NCBI GenBank assembly: GCA_026399875.1
Contig: JAPLQF010000002.1
Coordinates: forward strand, 5,973 to 39,602
Origin: Burkholderiales bacterium
GTDB lineage: Bacteria > Pseudomonadota > Gammaproteobacteria > Burkholderiales > Burkholderiaceae_E
Length of the DNA: 33,630 nt
Reading direction: 5' to 3'
Position numbers and translations under genes: made by a program. The first letter of the stretch is position 1. Every line of letters begins with the position of its first letter. The notes beneath the pieces were generated by a model. That model searched no databases. It saw only the letters and a program-made list of their open reading frames with translations, and was not told where the DNA came from. Below are positions 1-8,380 of the stretch, one piece after another.

Positions 1-2
1 AG

Positions 3-428
3 GCCGCCGGCGGCATTGCCGGTGTGCTCGGCGTGGTGCTTGAGTATCTCAACCTGCGCAAGACCTTCGGTCGCAAGATCGGCAGCTATCAGTCGCTCAA
101 GCACACCTGCGCCGACATTCTGATCGGCCTCGAGCGCTCGCGCTCCCATGTCTATCACGCGGCGAGCCTCATTACCGAGGCGGCAGCCGGTGCCGACATC
201 AGCGCGACCGACATCGATGTCGCCCTGCGCATGGCCAAGGTCGAAACCGGCGACAGCTTTGTGTTTGCAGGCGATCGCGCGGTGCAGTTTCATGGCGGCT
301 TCGGATTTACCTGGGACTGCGATGCGCAGCTTTATCTGCGCCGTGCGCTGTGGCTGCAATATGCCTTCGGTGATGCAGGCCATCATCGGCGCAAACTCGC
401 CGATGCGCTGCTGTCGCCGGTCGGCTGA
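3..428 (+). CDS. acyl-CoA dehydrogenase family protein, C-terminal part (5' end outside window)
   Basis: The frame is open from the window edge to TGA at 426-428, so only the C-terminal ~141 residues are visible. They match the all-helical C-terminal domain of acyl-CoA dehydrogenases: an RKTFGRKIGSYQSLKH segment (the helix that packs on FAD and the partner subunit), then FHGGFGFTWDCDAQLYLRR, the usual 'HGG.G' loop. The catalytic-glutamate motif of medium-chain enzymes (YEGT) is absent, so this resembles the non-canonical 'beta-type' dehydrogenase subunits that pair with another dehydrogenase. The next gene begins 88 bases downstream on the same strand and is also a dehydrogenase, which suggests one operon. 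Substrate cannot be told from the fragment. Confidence 0.85.
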   Translation, partial: AAGGIAGVLGVVLEYLNLRKTFGRKIGSYQSLKHTCADILIGLERSRSHVYHAASLITEAAAGADISATDIDVALRMAKVETGDSFVFAGDRAVQFHGGFGFTWDCDAQLYLRRALWLQYAFGDAGHHRRKLADALLSPVG

Positions 429-516
429 GCGCGCACTGTCCCGCGCCATTCCTCGCCGTCCTGCACCCTTCACTTTCGATTTTTCGAGCTGCGGCCTTCC
501 ACAGGAGACACGCACC

Positions 517-1710
517 ATGGATCTGAGTTACGGCCCCGAGTACGAGGTCTTTCGCGACGAGCTTCGCGCCTTCATCGCGGCCAACCGCCATCTGGCGCCG
601 GTGGCCGGCGGACCGCGCGACGAAAAGGCGCGGGCCTGGCAGCGACTTCTGATCGCCCACGGCTACACCGCGCGCACGATTCCAAGCGAGTATGGCGGCG
701 CCGGCCAACCCCCCGACCTGCTGAAGTCGCGCATCATTGCCGAAGAATTCGCGTCGGCCCGCATCAGCCCCGGCCTTGGCGGCCAGGGCATCTCGATGCT
801 GGTGCCCACGCTGCTCGAGATGGGCACCGAGCAACAGAAGCGCGACTTCATCCCGTCGACGCTCAGCGGTGAAACCGTCTGGTGCCAGGGCTATTCCGAA
901 CCGGGTGCGGGCAGCGATCTCGCAGCACTCCGCACCTCGGCGGTCCTTAAGGGCGACGAGTGGATCATCAATGGTCAGAAGATCTGGACCAGCACCGCGC
1001 ATCTTGCCGACTGGATCTTCTGCCTGGTGCGCACCGAGCCGGATGCGCCCAAGCATCTGGGCATCAGTTTTCTGCTCTTTCGCATGGACACGCCGGGCAT
1101 CGAGATCAGGCCGCTGGTCGACATGACCATGAACGCGAATTTCAACGAAGTTTTCTTCACCGATGTGCGGGTGCCTGCGCACCAGATCGTCGGGCGTCGC
1201 GGCGATGGCTGGAAGGTGGCGAACGTCATTCTCGGCAACGAACGCGACAGCCTTGCCGACCCGAATATCGCGCAGGCGCGCCTGAACGCGCTGGTCGAAC
1301 TGATGAAGACCGAGACCCTCGATGGCCGCCGCCTGATCGATCAGCCGATCTATCGTGATCGGCTGATGCGTATCCAGGGTCGGGTGATGGCGATGAAATA
1401 CAACGAGCTGCGGGTGCTTTCCAGCAAGCTCAACCGCGGCCAGGACACAGCGCTTGCCCGCATGATCGTCAAGCTCCAGGGCACCGAACTGCGCCACGAG
1501 CTTGAGGGCCTGGGCATCGACGTCATGGGCGAGCGGGGGCTGGCTTATGGCGCCAATCCCTATCTGCAGGACGCCGGCGCCTGGCAGGTGCATTACATGT
1601 TTTACCTTGGCCTGATCATCGGCGGCGGCACCAGCCAGATCCAGAAAAACATCATCGCCGAGCGGGGCCTGGGCCTGCCGCGCGAACCCAAAACCGCAGG
1701 AGCTGCCTGA
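517..1710 (+). CDS. acyl-CoA dehydrogenase family protein (397 aa)
   Basis: A full-length FAD-dependent acyl-CoA dehydrogenase that would introduce an alpha,beta double bond into an acyl-CoA. The ATG at 517 was chosen because AGGAG at 502-506 lies at a good distance and the family N-terminus (MDLSYGPEYEVFRDELRAF) starts there; the reading frame is open further upstream but codes nothing recognisable. Visible family motifs are [13 protein letters not shown] (residues ~128-140) and GQKIWTS in the beta domain. The C-terminal motif is GGGTSQIQKNIIAERGLG, with Gly where medium-chain enzymes carry Glu. The likely base is instead Glu242 in GNERD, the position used by isovaleryl-CoA dehydrogenase and FadE26-like enzymes (family inference). 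The stop overlaps the next start (TGATG at 1708-1712), so the two genes are translationally coupled and their products may form a heteromer. Confidence 0.93.
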   Translation: MDLSYGPEYEVFRDELRAFIAANRHLAPVAGGPRDEKARAWQRLLIAHGYTARTIPSEYGGAGQPPDLLKSRIIAEEFASARISPGLGGQGISMLVPTLLEMGTEQQKRDFIPSTLSGETVWCQGYSEPGAGSDLAALRTSAVLKGDEWIINGQKIWTSTAHLADWIFCLVRTEPDAPKHLGISFLLFRMDTPGIEIRPLVDMTMNANFNEVFFTDVRVPAHQIVGRRGDGWKVANVILGNERDSLADPNIAQARLNALVELMKTETLDGRRLIDQPIYRDRLMRIQGRVMAMKYNELRVLSSKLNRGQDTALARMIVKLQGTELRHELEGLGIDVMGERGLAYGANPYLQDAGAWQVHYMFYLGLIIGGGTSQIQKNIIAERGLGLPREPKTAGAA

Positions 1711-2801
1711 TGGAATTCGGACTGTCGTCGGAACAGGTCCTGCTCAAGGACAGCCTCGATGCCTATCTGCGCGAGCGGGCGCCCCTTGATCGGGTTCGCC
1801 GCTTTGCAGACAAGGACGAAGGTCGGGCCACCGAGGTCATCGCCGGGCTCAATGAGATCGGCCTGTCGGGTCTGATCATCCCGACCGAACACGGTGGCGT
1901 GGGTCTTGGCGCGCTCGATGCTTGTGTGGCTTCTGAGACGCTTGGCTACCGGATCGCGCCGGTGCCTTTCGTGGCCAATGCGATCATGGTGCCGACCGCA
2001 CTGATGCTCGCCGGCAGCCCCGCGCAGCAGGCCAACTGGCTGCCCCAGATTGCGGCCGGCAAGACGGTGGTGGGTGCGGCGCTGGCCGAGCGCAGTGGCG
2101 CGCGGGCGGTGGCCGGTTCGCAAGCGGGCGTGACCGCTGTCGACGGTCGGCTGAGCGGTCGTGCGCTCTATGTGCTCGATTTCGAAGCCGATGCCTATCT
2201 GGTGGGCGATCTGGCCGGTGGTCTGCATCTGGTCGCTTCTGATGCCGCAGGGCTGGGCCGTCAGCGGCTCGAGACCGTCGATCGCACCAGACCGATCGGC
2301 GAACTGGTGTTCGATCGGGTTGCAGCCGAACCCCTTGCGAGCGCCGATGCCGCGGTGATGCAGCGGGTGCTCGACATCGGTCGGACCATGCTTGCGGCGG
2401 ATTCATTGGGCGCCGCCCAGAACATGATCGATCAGGCGGTCGCCTATGCCGGTCAGCGGGTGCAGTTCGGCCGCGTGATCGGATCTTTCCAGGCGGTCAA
2501 GCATATGTGCGCCCAGATGGCGGCCGACCTCGAGCCCACGCGCGCCTTTGTCTGGTATGCCGGGCACGCGCTTGACGAGATTCCGCATGAGGCCAGTCTG
2601 GTGGCCTGTCAGCTCAAGGCGCATCTGAGCGAAGTGGCCACTTCGGTTGCCAAGACCGCAACCGAAGTGCATGGCGGCATGGGTTTCACCGATCTGGTCG
2701 GGCTGCACTACTGGTTCAAGCGGATCGGGTTCAATCGGCAGATGCTCGGCTCGCCTGAGTTGCTGCGGGGTGAGGCGGCGCGCCTGCAGGGACTGGTTTG
2801 A
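1710..2801 (+). CDS. acyl-CoA dehydrogenase family protein, beta-type (363 aa)
   Basis: This gene is coupled to the preceding dehydrogenase by a TGATG overlap. The protein has the three-domain acyl-CoA dehydrogenase layout: a helical N-terminus (MEFGLSSEQVLLKDSLDAYL), the GLSGLIIPTEHGGVG loop, a middle beta domain, and a C-terminal helical domain with RVQFGRVIGSFQAVKH and EVHGGMGFTDLVGLHYW. It is shorter than the usual ~380-400 residues. It has neither the C-terminal YEGT glutamate nor a clear LxxER/NERD glutamate. That pattern fits the structural, FAD-binding partner in alpha2beta2 acyl-CoA dehydrogenases, so catalysis probably sits on the neighbour at 517-1710 (inference). Substrate is unknown; comparable pairs handle bulky, steroid-like or branched acyl-CoAs. 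Confidence 0.9.
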   Translation: MEFGLSSEQVLLKDSLDAYLRERAPLDRVRRFADKDEGRATEVIAGLNEIGLSGLIIPTEHGGVGLGALDACVASETLGYRIAPVPFVANAIMVPTALMLAGSPAQQANWLPQIAAGKTVVGAALAERSGARAVAGSQAGVTAVDGRLSGRALYVLDFEADAYLVGDLAGGLHLVASDAAGLGRQRLETVDRTRPIGELVFDRVAAEPLASADAAVMQRVLDIGRTMLAADSLGAAQNMIDQAVAYAGQRVQFGRVIGSFQAVKHMCAQMAADLEPTRAFVWYAGHALDEIPHEASLVACQLKAHLSEVATSVAKTATEVHGGMGFTDLVGLHYWFKRIGFNRQMLGSPELLRGEAARLQGLV

Positions 2802-2832
2802 GTGCCTGACAGCCTGAGATGAGTTAGCCTGT

Positions 2833-2858
2833 CGGGCCTTTCTCAGGAGAAAGCCTTG
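2833..2858 (+). promoter_or_regulatory. hairpin covering the panB Shine-Dalgarno and TTG start
   Basis: CTTTCT (2838-2843) pairs perfectly with AGAAAG (2848-2853) around a CAGG tetraloop. After one C/C mismatch the pairing continues (2833-2836 with 2855-2858, including two G-U pairs) into the start codon. The Shine-Dalgarno AGGAGA (2845-2850) lies in the loop and right arm, and the TTG start (2856-2858) in the base of the stem. As RNA this would hide the ribosome-binding site. The pairing is seen in the sequence; a regulatory role is inferred. Confidence 0.4.
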
Positions 2859-3791
2859 AACTCTCCCACCACGACCCAGCCCGGCGCTGCTGCTTCATCG
2901 ACGTCGGTCGCTTCGCCCGCCACAGCCACCGCTTCCACGCCCTACGGTTCGCTACCGGTGCATGCAGCGCCGCCCATGCGCCGTCCGATGAGCCTGCCCC
3001 GATTGCTCGAGATGCACTCGCGCGGCGAGAAGATCGCCATGCTCACCGCCTATGACGCCACCTTCGCTGCAGTGGCTGATGCAGCCGGTATCGAAGTGAT
3101 CCTGGTCGGCGACTCACTGGGCATGGTCTGCCAGGGCTTGTCGAGCACGGTCGGCGTGAGCCTCGAGACCATGTGCTATCACGTGCAAAGCGTGGCCCGC
3201 GGCGTGCGTCGCGTGCAGGGCACGGTGTGGCTGGTGGGCGATCTGCCGTTTGGCAGCTACCAGGAGTCGCGCGAGCAGGCGTTGCGCAGCGCGGCAGCAC
3301 TGATGCAGGCTGGTGCGCATATGGTGAAGCTGGAAGGCGGCGGCTGGACCGCCGACATCGTGCGCTTCCTGGTAGAACGCGGCATTCCGGTGTGTGCCCA
3401 CCTCGGCCTGACACCGCAAACCGTCCATGCACTCGGCGGCTATCGGGTGCAGGGCAAAACCGAGCAAGCCGCTGCTGAGCTGACCCGTCACGCGCTTGAA
3501 TTGCAGGATGCCGGCGCAGCGATGCTGGTTCTGGAGATGGTCCCGGCGGTGCTGTCGGCGAGTCTGACGAAGCAATTGCCCCGATGCCCCACCATCGGCA
3601 TCGGCTCGGGTCTGGGTACTGCCGGTCAGGTGCTGGTCATGCACGACATGCTGGGCGTGAATCTGGGCAAGAACCCGAAATTCGTGCGCAACTTCATGGA
3701 GGGCGCAGGCGGCGTGCGTGAAGCCATCGAAGCCTATGTGAAGGCGGTCAAGGAGGGCAGCTTTCCGGTTGACGCGCAGCACGCCTGGTAG
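2856..3791 (+). CDS. panB: 3-methyl-2-oxobutanoate hydroxymethyltransferase (ketopantoate hydroxymethyltransferase)
   Basis: PanB transfers a hydroxymethyl group from 5,10-methylene-tetrahydrofolate to 2-ketoisovalerate, giving ketopantoate, the first committed step of pantothenate (CoA) synthesis in the cytosol. The TIM-barrel signatures are clear: [13 protein letters not shown], then [13 protein letters not shown] with metal-ligand Asp86, HMVKLEGG (Lys158/Glu160) and CAHLGLTPQ. The start is TTG at 2856, chosen for the AGGAGA at 2845-2850. It gives 311 residues, against about 263-280 for the family. The surplus is a Ser/Thr/Ala/Pro-rich N-terminal stretch of about 45 residues. Internal ATGs at residues 42 and 46 would give a normal-sized enzyme but lack a good ribosome-binding site. 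panC follows 9 bases downstream. Confidence 0.96.
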   Translation: MNSPTTTQPGAAASSTSVASPATATASTPYGSLPVHAAPPMRRPMSLPRLLEMHSRGEKIAMLTAYDATFAAVADAAGIEVILVGDSLGMVCQGLSSTVGVSLETMCYHVQSVARGVRRVQGTVWLVGDLPFGSYQESREQALRSAAALMQAGAHMVKLEGGGWTADIVRFLVERGIPVCAHLGLTPQTVHALGGYRVQGKTEQAAAELTRHALELQDAGAAMLVLEMVPAVLSASLTKQLPRCPTIGIGSGLGTAGQVLVMHDMLGVNLGKNPKFVRNFMEGAGGVREAIEAYVKAVKEGSFPVDAQHAW

Positions 3792-4625
<834 letters not shown>

Positions 4626-4653
4626 GCGCAGACACCGCCAACCGGTTCTCTTC

Positions 4654-5259
4654 ATGAAAATCGAAACCGTCGAACAGCTTCGCCAGCTCTATCCGCCACC
4701 GAAAGACCGTGCGGTGCGAAAACAGCTGCCCGCACTCGACGTTCATTGCCGACGCTATATCGCGCTTTCGCCGTTTCTGGTCATTGCCACCAGCAATCGC
4801 GCCGGACAGATGGACGCCTCGCCAAGGGGCGGCCCTGGTGGATTCGTCAAGGTCATCAGCCCCACGTCACTTCTCATCCCTGATTCGCCCGGCAACAACC
4901 GTCTCGACACCCTCGAGAACATCCTCGCAACCGGCGCGGTGGGACTGCTGTTCATGATTCCCGGAATCGATGAAACCCTGCGCGTCAACGGTACTGCAAG
5001 CCTGTCATGCGATGAGGACCACCTGCGCGAATTCGCCGGCGACTCGAAAGCCCCTCGTCTGGTGATTCAGGTCAGCGTCAATGAGGTTTACCTGCACTGC
5101 GCCAAGGCGTTCATGCGATCGCGCCTCTGGGACGCGTCGCGTGCGGTGAGCCGCTCGGTCCTGCCAAGCCTTGGGGAGATGATTCACAGCCAGATCGGTG
5201 AGCCGGCGCCCACCGAAACCCAGGAAGAAATGGTCCGTCGCTACCAGGCCGAGCTCTGA
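4654..5259 (+). CDS. PPOX-type FMN-binding flavoprotein (MSMEG_1061-like family)
   Basis: A 201-residue protein of the pyridoxamine-5'-phosphate-oxidase-like split-barrel superfamily. The conserved core is PFLVIATSNRAGQMDASPRGGPGGFVKV followed by LLIPDSPGNNRLDTLENIL and VGLLFMIPGIDETLRVNG, typical of the MSMEG_1061-type subgroup; HCAKAFMRSRLWD near the C-terminus is also conserved. Members bind FMN and many have no known substrate, so a specific reaction should not be assigned. The ATG at 4654 is taken because the family N-terminus begins there; the frame upstream overlaps panC and codes no homologous sequence. It lies 28 bases after panC on the same strand and is probably cotranscribed, but a role in vitamin metabolism is only suggested by position. 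Confidence 0.85.
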   Translation: MKIETVEQLRQLYPPPKDRAVRKQLPALDVHCRRYIALSPFLVIATSNRAGQMDASPRGGPGGFVKVISPTSLLIPDSPGNNRLDTLENILATGAVGLLFMIPGIDETLRVNGTASLSCDEDHLREFAGDSKAPRLVIQVSVNEVYLHCAKAFMRSRLWDASRAVSRSVLPSLGEMIHSQIGEPAPTETQEEMVRRYQAEL

Positions 5260-5485
5260 CCGACGGCTCTGCGCCGCATGTTGTTTTTCCGGAAAAATTA
5301 AATTTTCTCTGGTTTTTTCTCTGATGGCGATCGGTAAGATCGCTCGGTGCCGTCGTTTTTGTCCGTCTCGGCTCGCTTTGGCATTTTCATGCTTGCCCCT
5401 GTCGGAATCGATCGATTTTGCCCTTCGCATGATCGGCCGCCACTCACCCGGACTACCGATGACAACCTGCTTCCCCGTTGTCGCG
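5260..5485. other. 226-base gap between convergent genes with an AT-rich palindrome
   Basis: This is the longest gene-free stretch in the window. It holds an unusually AT-rich patch (about 5281-5325) containing the perfect 14-base palindrome TTTTTCCGGAAAAA at 5284-5297, a 12-base palindrome AATCGATCGATT at 5406-5417, and a small inverted repeat GCGATC/GATCGC at 5327-5343. No arrangement gives a GC-rich stem followed directly by a T tract, so a classical intrinsic terminator cannot be called for either strand. The region separates two converging transcripts. I see no gene in it. Confidence 0.5.
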
Positions 5486-5506
5486 TCAGGCAGCAGCAGG
5501 CCTGAC
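5485..5506 (-). other. inverted repeat over the MFS stop codon
   Basis: GTCAGGC (5485-5491) and GCCTGAC (5500-5506) are perfectly complementary 7-base arms with an 8-base loop. The MFS stop codon lies in the left arm. No T tract follows on the minus strand, so this may be an mRNA 3'-end hairpin rather than an intrinsic terminator, or simply chance. Confidence 0.3.
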
Positions 5507-6718
5507 CACCTTGGCTTCCTTTATCGGAAGATTGATGAGTGCCGCTGCAAGCGCCAGCACCGCGTCGGCCCACCACATCCATGTGTAGCTGCCGGTGCTG
5601 GTCACTGCAAGGCCGCCCAGCCAGGCGCCGAAAAAGCCGCCGACCTGATGAGAGAGCAGCGTCAATCCGAAGAGCGTTGCCAGGTATCTGACGCCAAACA
5701 GTTTTGCGGTGAGGCCTGCCGTCGGTGGCACGGTTGCAAGCCAGGTCAGGCCCAGGACCGCGGCAAACAGGTAGAAGGTCCAGGGCTCTTTCGGGGCGGC
5801 CATGTAGACCAGTACCGCCACCGCACGACTGGCATACATCCAGAAAAGAATCATTTTCATGCGAACCAGATTGCCCAGTGACCCAACCACCAGGCTGCCC
5901 ACCACATTGGCAAGCCCGATGATTGCCAGCGAGGTCGACGCGACGCCGGCACTCAGGCCGCAGAGCTTGACCTCTCCGGGCAGGTGGGTGATGAGGAAGG
6001 CGATGTGAAAGCCGCAGGCGAAGAACCCGGCGTGCAGGCACCAGTAGCTGGGGTTGCGCATGGCGGCGGCGATCTGCTGCCTCATGCCGGATTCTTCGCC
6101 AGGCGCAGTGGTCGTGGCGCTCGCCGCGCTGCGTGGCTCGCTTCTCAGCAGCCATCCCATCGGTGCGGTCGTCAAGGCGATCACCGCGATCGTCCACATT
6201 GCTGCCATCCAGCCATAAGCCGACATCACCGCCTGGCTCAGCGGGGCGAAGATGAATTGCCCCAGGCTGCCGCCGGCATTGATGACGCCGCTGGCAAACG
6301 CGCGCTTTTCGGCCGGAAGGCGCTGGGCCGTCGCGCCGATCAGAATCGAGAAGCTGCCTGCGCCCGCACCCGCTGCGCTCAGTACGCCGGCCGCCAGGAT
6401 CAGGCCCCACTCAGTGGTCACCTGTGTGGTCAGATAACTTCCTGCGGCCAGCAGGATCGAACCCAGAGCGATGATGCGCCCGGTTCCCCAGCGGTCGGCC
6501 ACCGCGCCGAAAACCGGTTGCACCACGCCCCAGACCAGCTGACCGATGGCGAACGCGAAACTGATCGTCGCAATGCCAAGGCCGGTGTGCGTGTTCAACG
6601 GCGAGACGAACAGACCCATGGACTGTCGTGCGCCCATGGTGACCATGAGGATCGCGGCCGCTACCGAAATCGTGATCCAGGAAGCCCGCGCGCGCGCTGT
6701 GTTGTGCAGATCGTTCAT
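5486..6718 (-). CDS. MFS transporter (monocarboxylate/oxalate-formate antiporter-like)
   Basis: A 410-residue inner-membrane protein with about 12 hydrophobic segments in two six-helix halves, split by a hydrophilic loop near residues 195-220. Between helices 2 and 3 there is the MFS signature GAVADRWGTGRIIALGS. The early motif MGARQSMGLFVSPLNTHTGLGIATISFAFAIGQLVWG is typical of the monocarboxylate/oxalate-formate antiporter branch, whose substrates are small organic acids; no substrate can be assigned here. Start is ATG at 6718 with a weak AAGAGA upstream. It is transcribed away from the DUF2490 gene. The stop codon is inside an inverted repeat, GTCAGGC/GCCTGAC (5485-5506), that could fold at the 3' end. 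Confidence 0.88.
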   Translation of the reverse strand: MNDLHNTARARASWITISVAAAILMVTMGARQSMGLFVSPLNTHTGLGIATISFAFAIGQLVWGVVQPVFGAVADRWGTGRIIALGSILLAAGSYLTTQVTTEWGLILAAGVLSAAGAGAGSFSILIGATAQRLPAEKRAFASGVINAGGSLGQFIFAPLSQAVMSAYGWMAAMWTIAVIALTTAPMGWLLRSEPRSAASATTTAPGEESGMRQQIAAAMRNPSYWCLHAGFFACGFHIAFLITHLPGEVKLCGLSAGVASTSLAIIGLANVVGSLVVGSLGNLVRMKMILFWMYASRAVAVLVYMAAPKEPWTFYLFAAVLGLTWLATVPPTAGLTAKLFGVRYLATLFGLTLLSHQVGGFFGAWLGGLAVTSTGSYTWMWWADAVLALAAALINLPIKEAKVVRPAAA

Positions 6719-6833
6719 GGGCGGGTCTCTTCAAGGTCGAATCTTTTGTCAGACGCCAATGTTAATCACCTCGATAAGCCGCAGGGCCGATACGCAGCGT
6801 TTGTTGCGCTCGCCTCTATGCGAACATTCTTCC

Positions 6834-7532
6834 GTGAAGCCTAATCTTGCAGCGGCTGCATTGGCCGTGTCGGTTCTCAGTCTCCTGCTGTCGCCGCGCG
6901 TCAATGCACAGGCGCCGATCGGCGCTGTTGCCCCCGAACTCAATGCCTTTTTCAAGCTCTCGGATCCGGTTCGCGTGTTCCTGCTGGGCAACCTGTCGTC
7001 ATACGACAGCGGTGACCCTACCGGTGGCGAGCTCGGCGCCCATCTCGATATCACGCTGATGCCGCGATTTCGCGCTTATTTGCGCGATGCCGACTGGGCG
7101 CGCGACCGCTATTTCTGGACGCGCATCGGCTACACCGTCTCCGGCCAGGTGAAGGGCCAGGGCGCCATCGAGCACCGCGGCCTGCTGGAGCTGACGGCTC
7201 GCGTGGAACTGCCTGAGCAGGTCTGGCTGGTCAACCGAGCCCGATACGAATTGCGTGATATCGATAGTGTGCTGTCACAGCGGTACCGTCTGCGTACTGG
7301 CATCGAGCGAGAGTTCACACCGTTCGGCGTGCCGACGCTGCCCTATGCGCAGGCAGAAATCCTCTATGACACACGCACCGACAGCTGGAACCGGCAGATC
7401 TATCAGACGGGTGTCGAGGTCGAGATCAACAAGTCCTGGCGCTATGAGGTTTACTTCTCGCGTCAGGTCGACAGCCGGTCCTCGTCTGCCAATATTGCGA
7501 CGCTGGGGCTGGTGCTCAAGCTCTATCGGTGA
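6834..7532 (+). CDS. DUF2490 domain-containing protein, probable outer-membrane beta-barrel
   Basis: A protein of about 232 residues with an evident Sec signal peptide: a short basic start, a hydrophobic run LAAAALAVSVLSLLLS, and a cleavage site after VNAQA (residues ~20-26). The mature part is rich in alternating hydrophobic/polar strands with many Arg/Tyr/Trp residues (RYFWTRIGYTVSG, RYELRDIDSVLSQRYRLRTG, WRYEVYFSRQVDSRSSS) and ends in an aromatic strand. This matches DUF2490, a family predicted to form outer-membrane barrels of unknown function. GTG at 6834 is chosen because the signal peptide starts right there; the open frame upstream reads into the divergent transporter promoter region, and no clear Shine-Dalgarno is present. 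Confidence 0.75.
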   Translation: MKPNLAAAALAVSVLSLLLSPRVNAQAPIGAVAPELNAFFKLSDPVRVFLLGNLSSYDSGDPTGGELGAHLDITLMPRFRAYLRDADWARDRYFWTRIGYTVSGQVKGQGAIEHRGLLELTARVELPEQVWLVNRARYELRDIDSVLSQRYRLRTGIEREFTPFGVPTLPYAQAEILYDTRTDSWNRQIYQTGVEVEINKSWRYEVYFSRQVDSRSSSANIATLGLVLKLYR

Positions 7533-7583
7533 GAGAAAGCCGTTCCTGCCCGCAAGCCATCGCCCGCCCTGTGATGATCGGAC

Positions 7584-7614
7584 GGTGAGCCATGTTCGAT
7601 AGAATCGGTTCACC
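7584..7614 (+). promoter_or_regulatory. candidate -10 element flanked by an inverted repeat, upstream of the GST-like gene
   Basis: TAGAAT (7600-7605) resembles a sigma-70 -10 box. It lies between GGTGAGCC (7584-7591) and GGTTCACC (7607-7614), arms that are complementary at 7 of 8 positions with centres 23 bases apart. A dimeric repressor could cover the promoter here. There is no convincing -35 box. The start codon is 36 bases downstream of the last -10 base. Confidence 0.3.
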
Positions 7615-7640
7615 ACAATAACGAAATCACGGGGATATCG

Positions 7641-8237
7641 ATGAAACTGACCGCTTCTGGTGCCAGCCCTTATGTGCGCAAAGCAATGGTTTGCGCAATC
7701 CTGAGAGGGCTTGATGCCCAGATCGAGAAATGGGTGATCACAACGACCGACCCGGTGCTGGCTCAGTCAAATCCGCTCTCGAAGGTCCCGACCCTGTTGA
7801 CCGATGACGGCCTGGCTTTGTTTGATAGCCCGGTGATTTGCGAGTATCTCGACAGTCTCGGCAGCGCGGCACCGCTCTTCCCAGCGATGGGACCGGCGCG
7901 ATGGAAGGCACTGCGCCTGCACGCCATCGGTGATGGCATCCTCGATGCCAGTCAACCCCGTCGGCGCGAGATTGCCTTGCCTCAAGACGAAGGCCGCATC
8001 GGCTACATCGCCTTGCAGCGAGGCAAAGTCAGCCGGGCTCTGGATGAACTTGAGAAAGACGCCGATGGCCTCAGGCAGCTGAGCACGATTGGCGAAGTGG
8101 CCGTGGCGTGTGCACTGGGATACCTCGATTTCAGGTTCGACAATGAGCCCTGGCGCCCTGGCCATCCCAAACTCACCGCCTGGTACGAGTCAGTGGTGAC
8201 CTTGCCGGCCATGGCCCAGACCATGCCGGCTGCCTGA
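7641..8237 (+). CDS. glutathione S-transferase family protein
   Basis: A 198-residue cytosolic protein with the two-domain glutathione S-transferase layout. The thioredoxin-like N-terminal domain shows SGASPYVRKAMVC (the Ser9-Pro-Tyr region that contacts glutathione), NPLSKVPTLLTDDG with the cis-proline, and LFDSPVICEYLD, in which Asp-Ser binds the gamma-glutamyl group. The C-terminal part is helical and ends in RPGHPKLTAWYESVVTLPAMAQTMP, a common GST ending. Length is typical for small bacterial GSTs. ATG at 7641 follows CACGGGGA. Substrate is unknown. It stands alone; a TctC-like gene follows 143 bases downstream. Directly after its stop is a 3 x 13-base tandem repeat. Confidence 0.85.
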   Translation: MKLTASGASPYVRKAMVCAILRGLDAQIEKWVITTTDPVLAQSNPLSKVPTLLTDDGLALFDSPVICEYLDSLGSAAPLFPAMGPARWKALRLHAIGDGILDASQPRRREIALPQDEGRIGYIALQRGKVSRALDELEKDADGLRQLSTIGEVAVACALGYLDFRFDNEPWRPGHPKLTAWYESVVTLPAMAQTMPAA

Positions 8238-8276
8238 TTCGTTGCGCTTGTTCGTTGCGCTTGTTCGTCGCGCTGA
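8238..8276 (+). repeat. 3 x 13-base tandem repeat directly after the GST stop codon
   Basis: The unit TTCGTTGCGCTTG occurs at 8238-8250 and again exactly at 8251-8263. A diverged third copy (TTCGTCGCGCTGA) is at 8264-8276. The array starts on the base after the GST stop, and its last three bases are a TGA in the same frame as that stop. Confidence 0.9.
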
Positions 8277-8380
8277 TCAAGCTGACGCAAGAATGCCCCG
8301 GCATGAACATGGCCGGATGAGTCGCAATTGGCCGGTGCAGCGCCTCGGTGCGGTGTCCCGGTCTTGTGGAGGAGATCAGC

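Noticed and set aside
307..1593. Long minus-strand ORF of 428 codons opposite the acyl-CoA dehydrogenase gene
   Set aside because: Its translation is low in known motifs and rich in Arg/His/Ala, as expected for the antisense of a GC-rich gene; the plus-strand frame has full family homology.
2799..2832. GCCTGA-rich stretch after the third dehydrogenase as another stop-linked tandem repeat
   Set aside because: Copies are irregular in length and spacing, and the similarity is limited to short words; not a convincing array.
5284..5325. AT-rich palindrome followed by T-rich sequence as an intrinsic terminator
   Set aside because: The palindrome has no loop and an AT-rich stem, and the nearby GC stem (5264-5276) is only four pairs and eight bases from the T run; not enough to call.
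5298..6410. Minus-strand ORF of 370 codons in another frame of the MFS gene
   Set aside because: Its composition is typical of an out-of-frame read, and the 5486-6718 frame has clear transmembrane structure and MFS motifs.
8298..8316. CCGGC/GCCGG hairpin between the GST and TctC genes as a terminator or operator
   Set aside because: The stem is only five pairs with a nine-base loop, no T tract follows, and such stems are common in this base composition.
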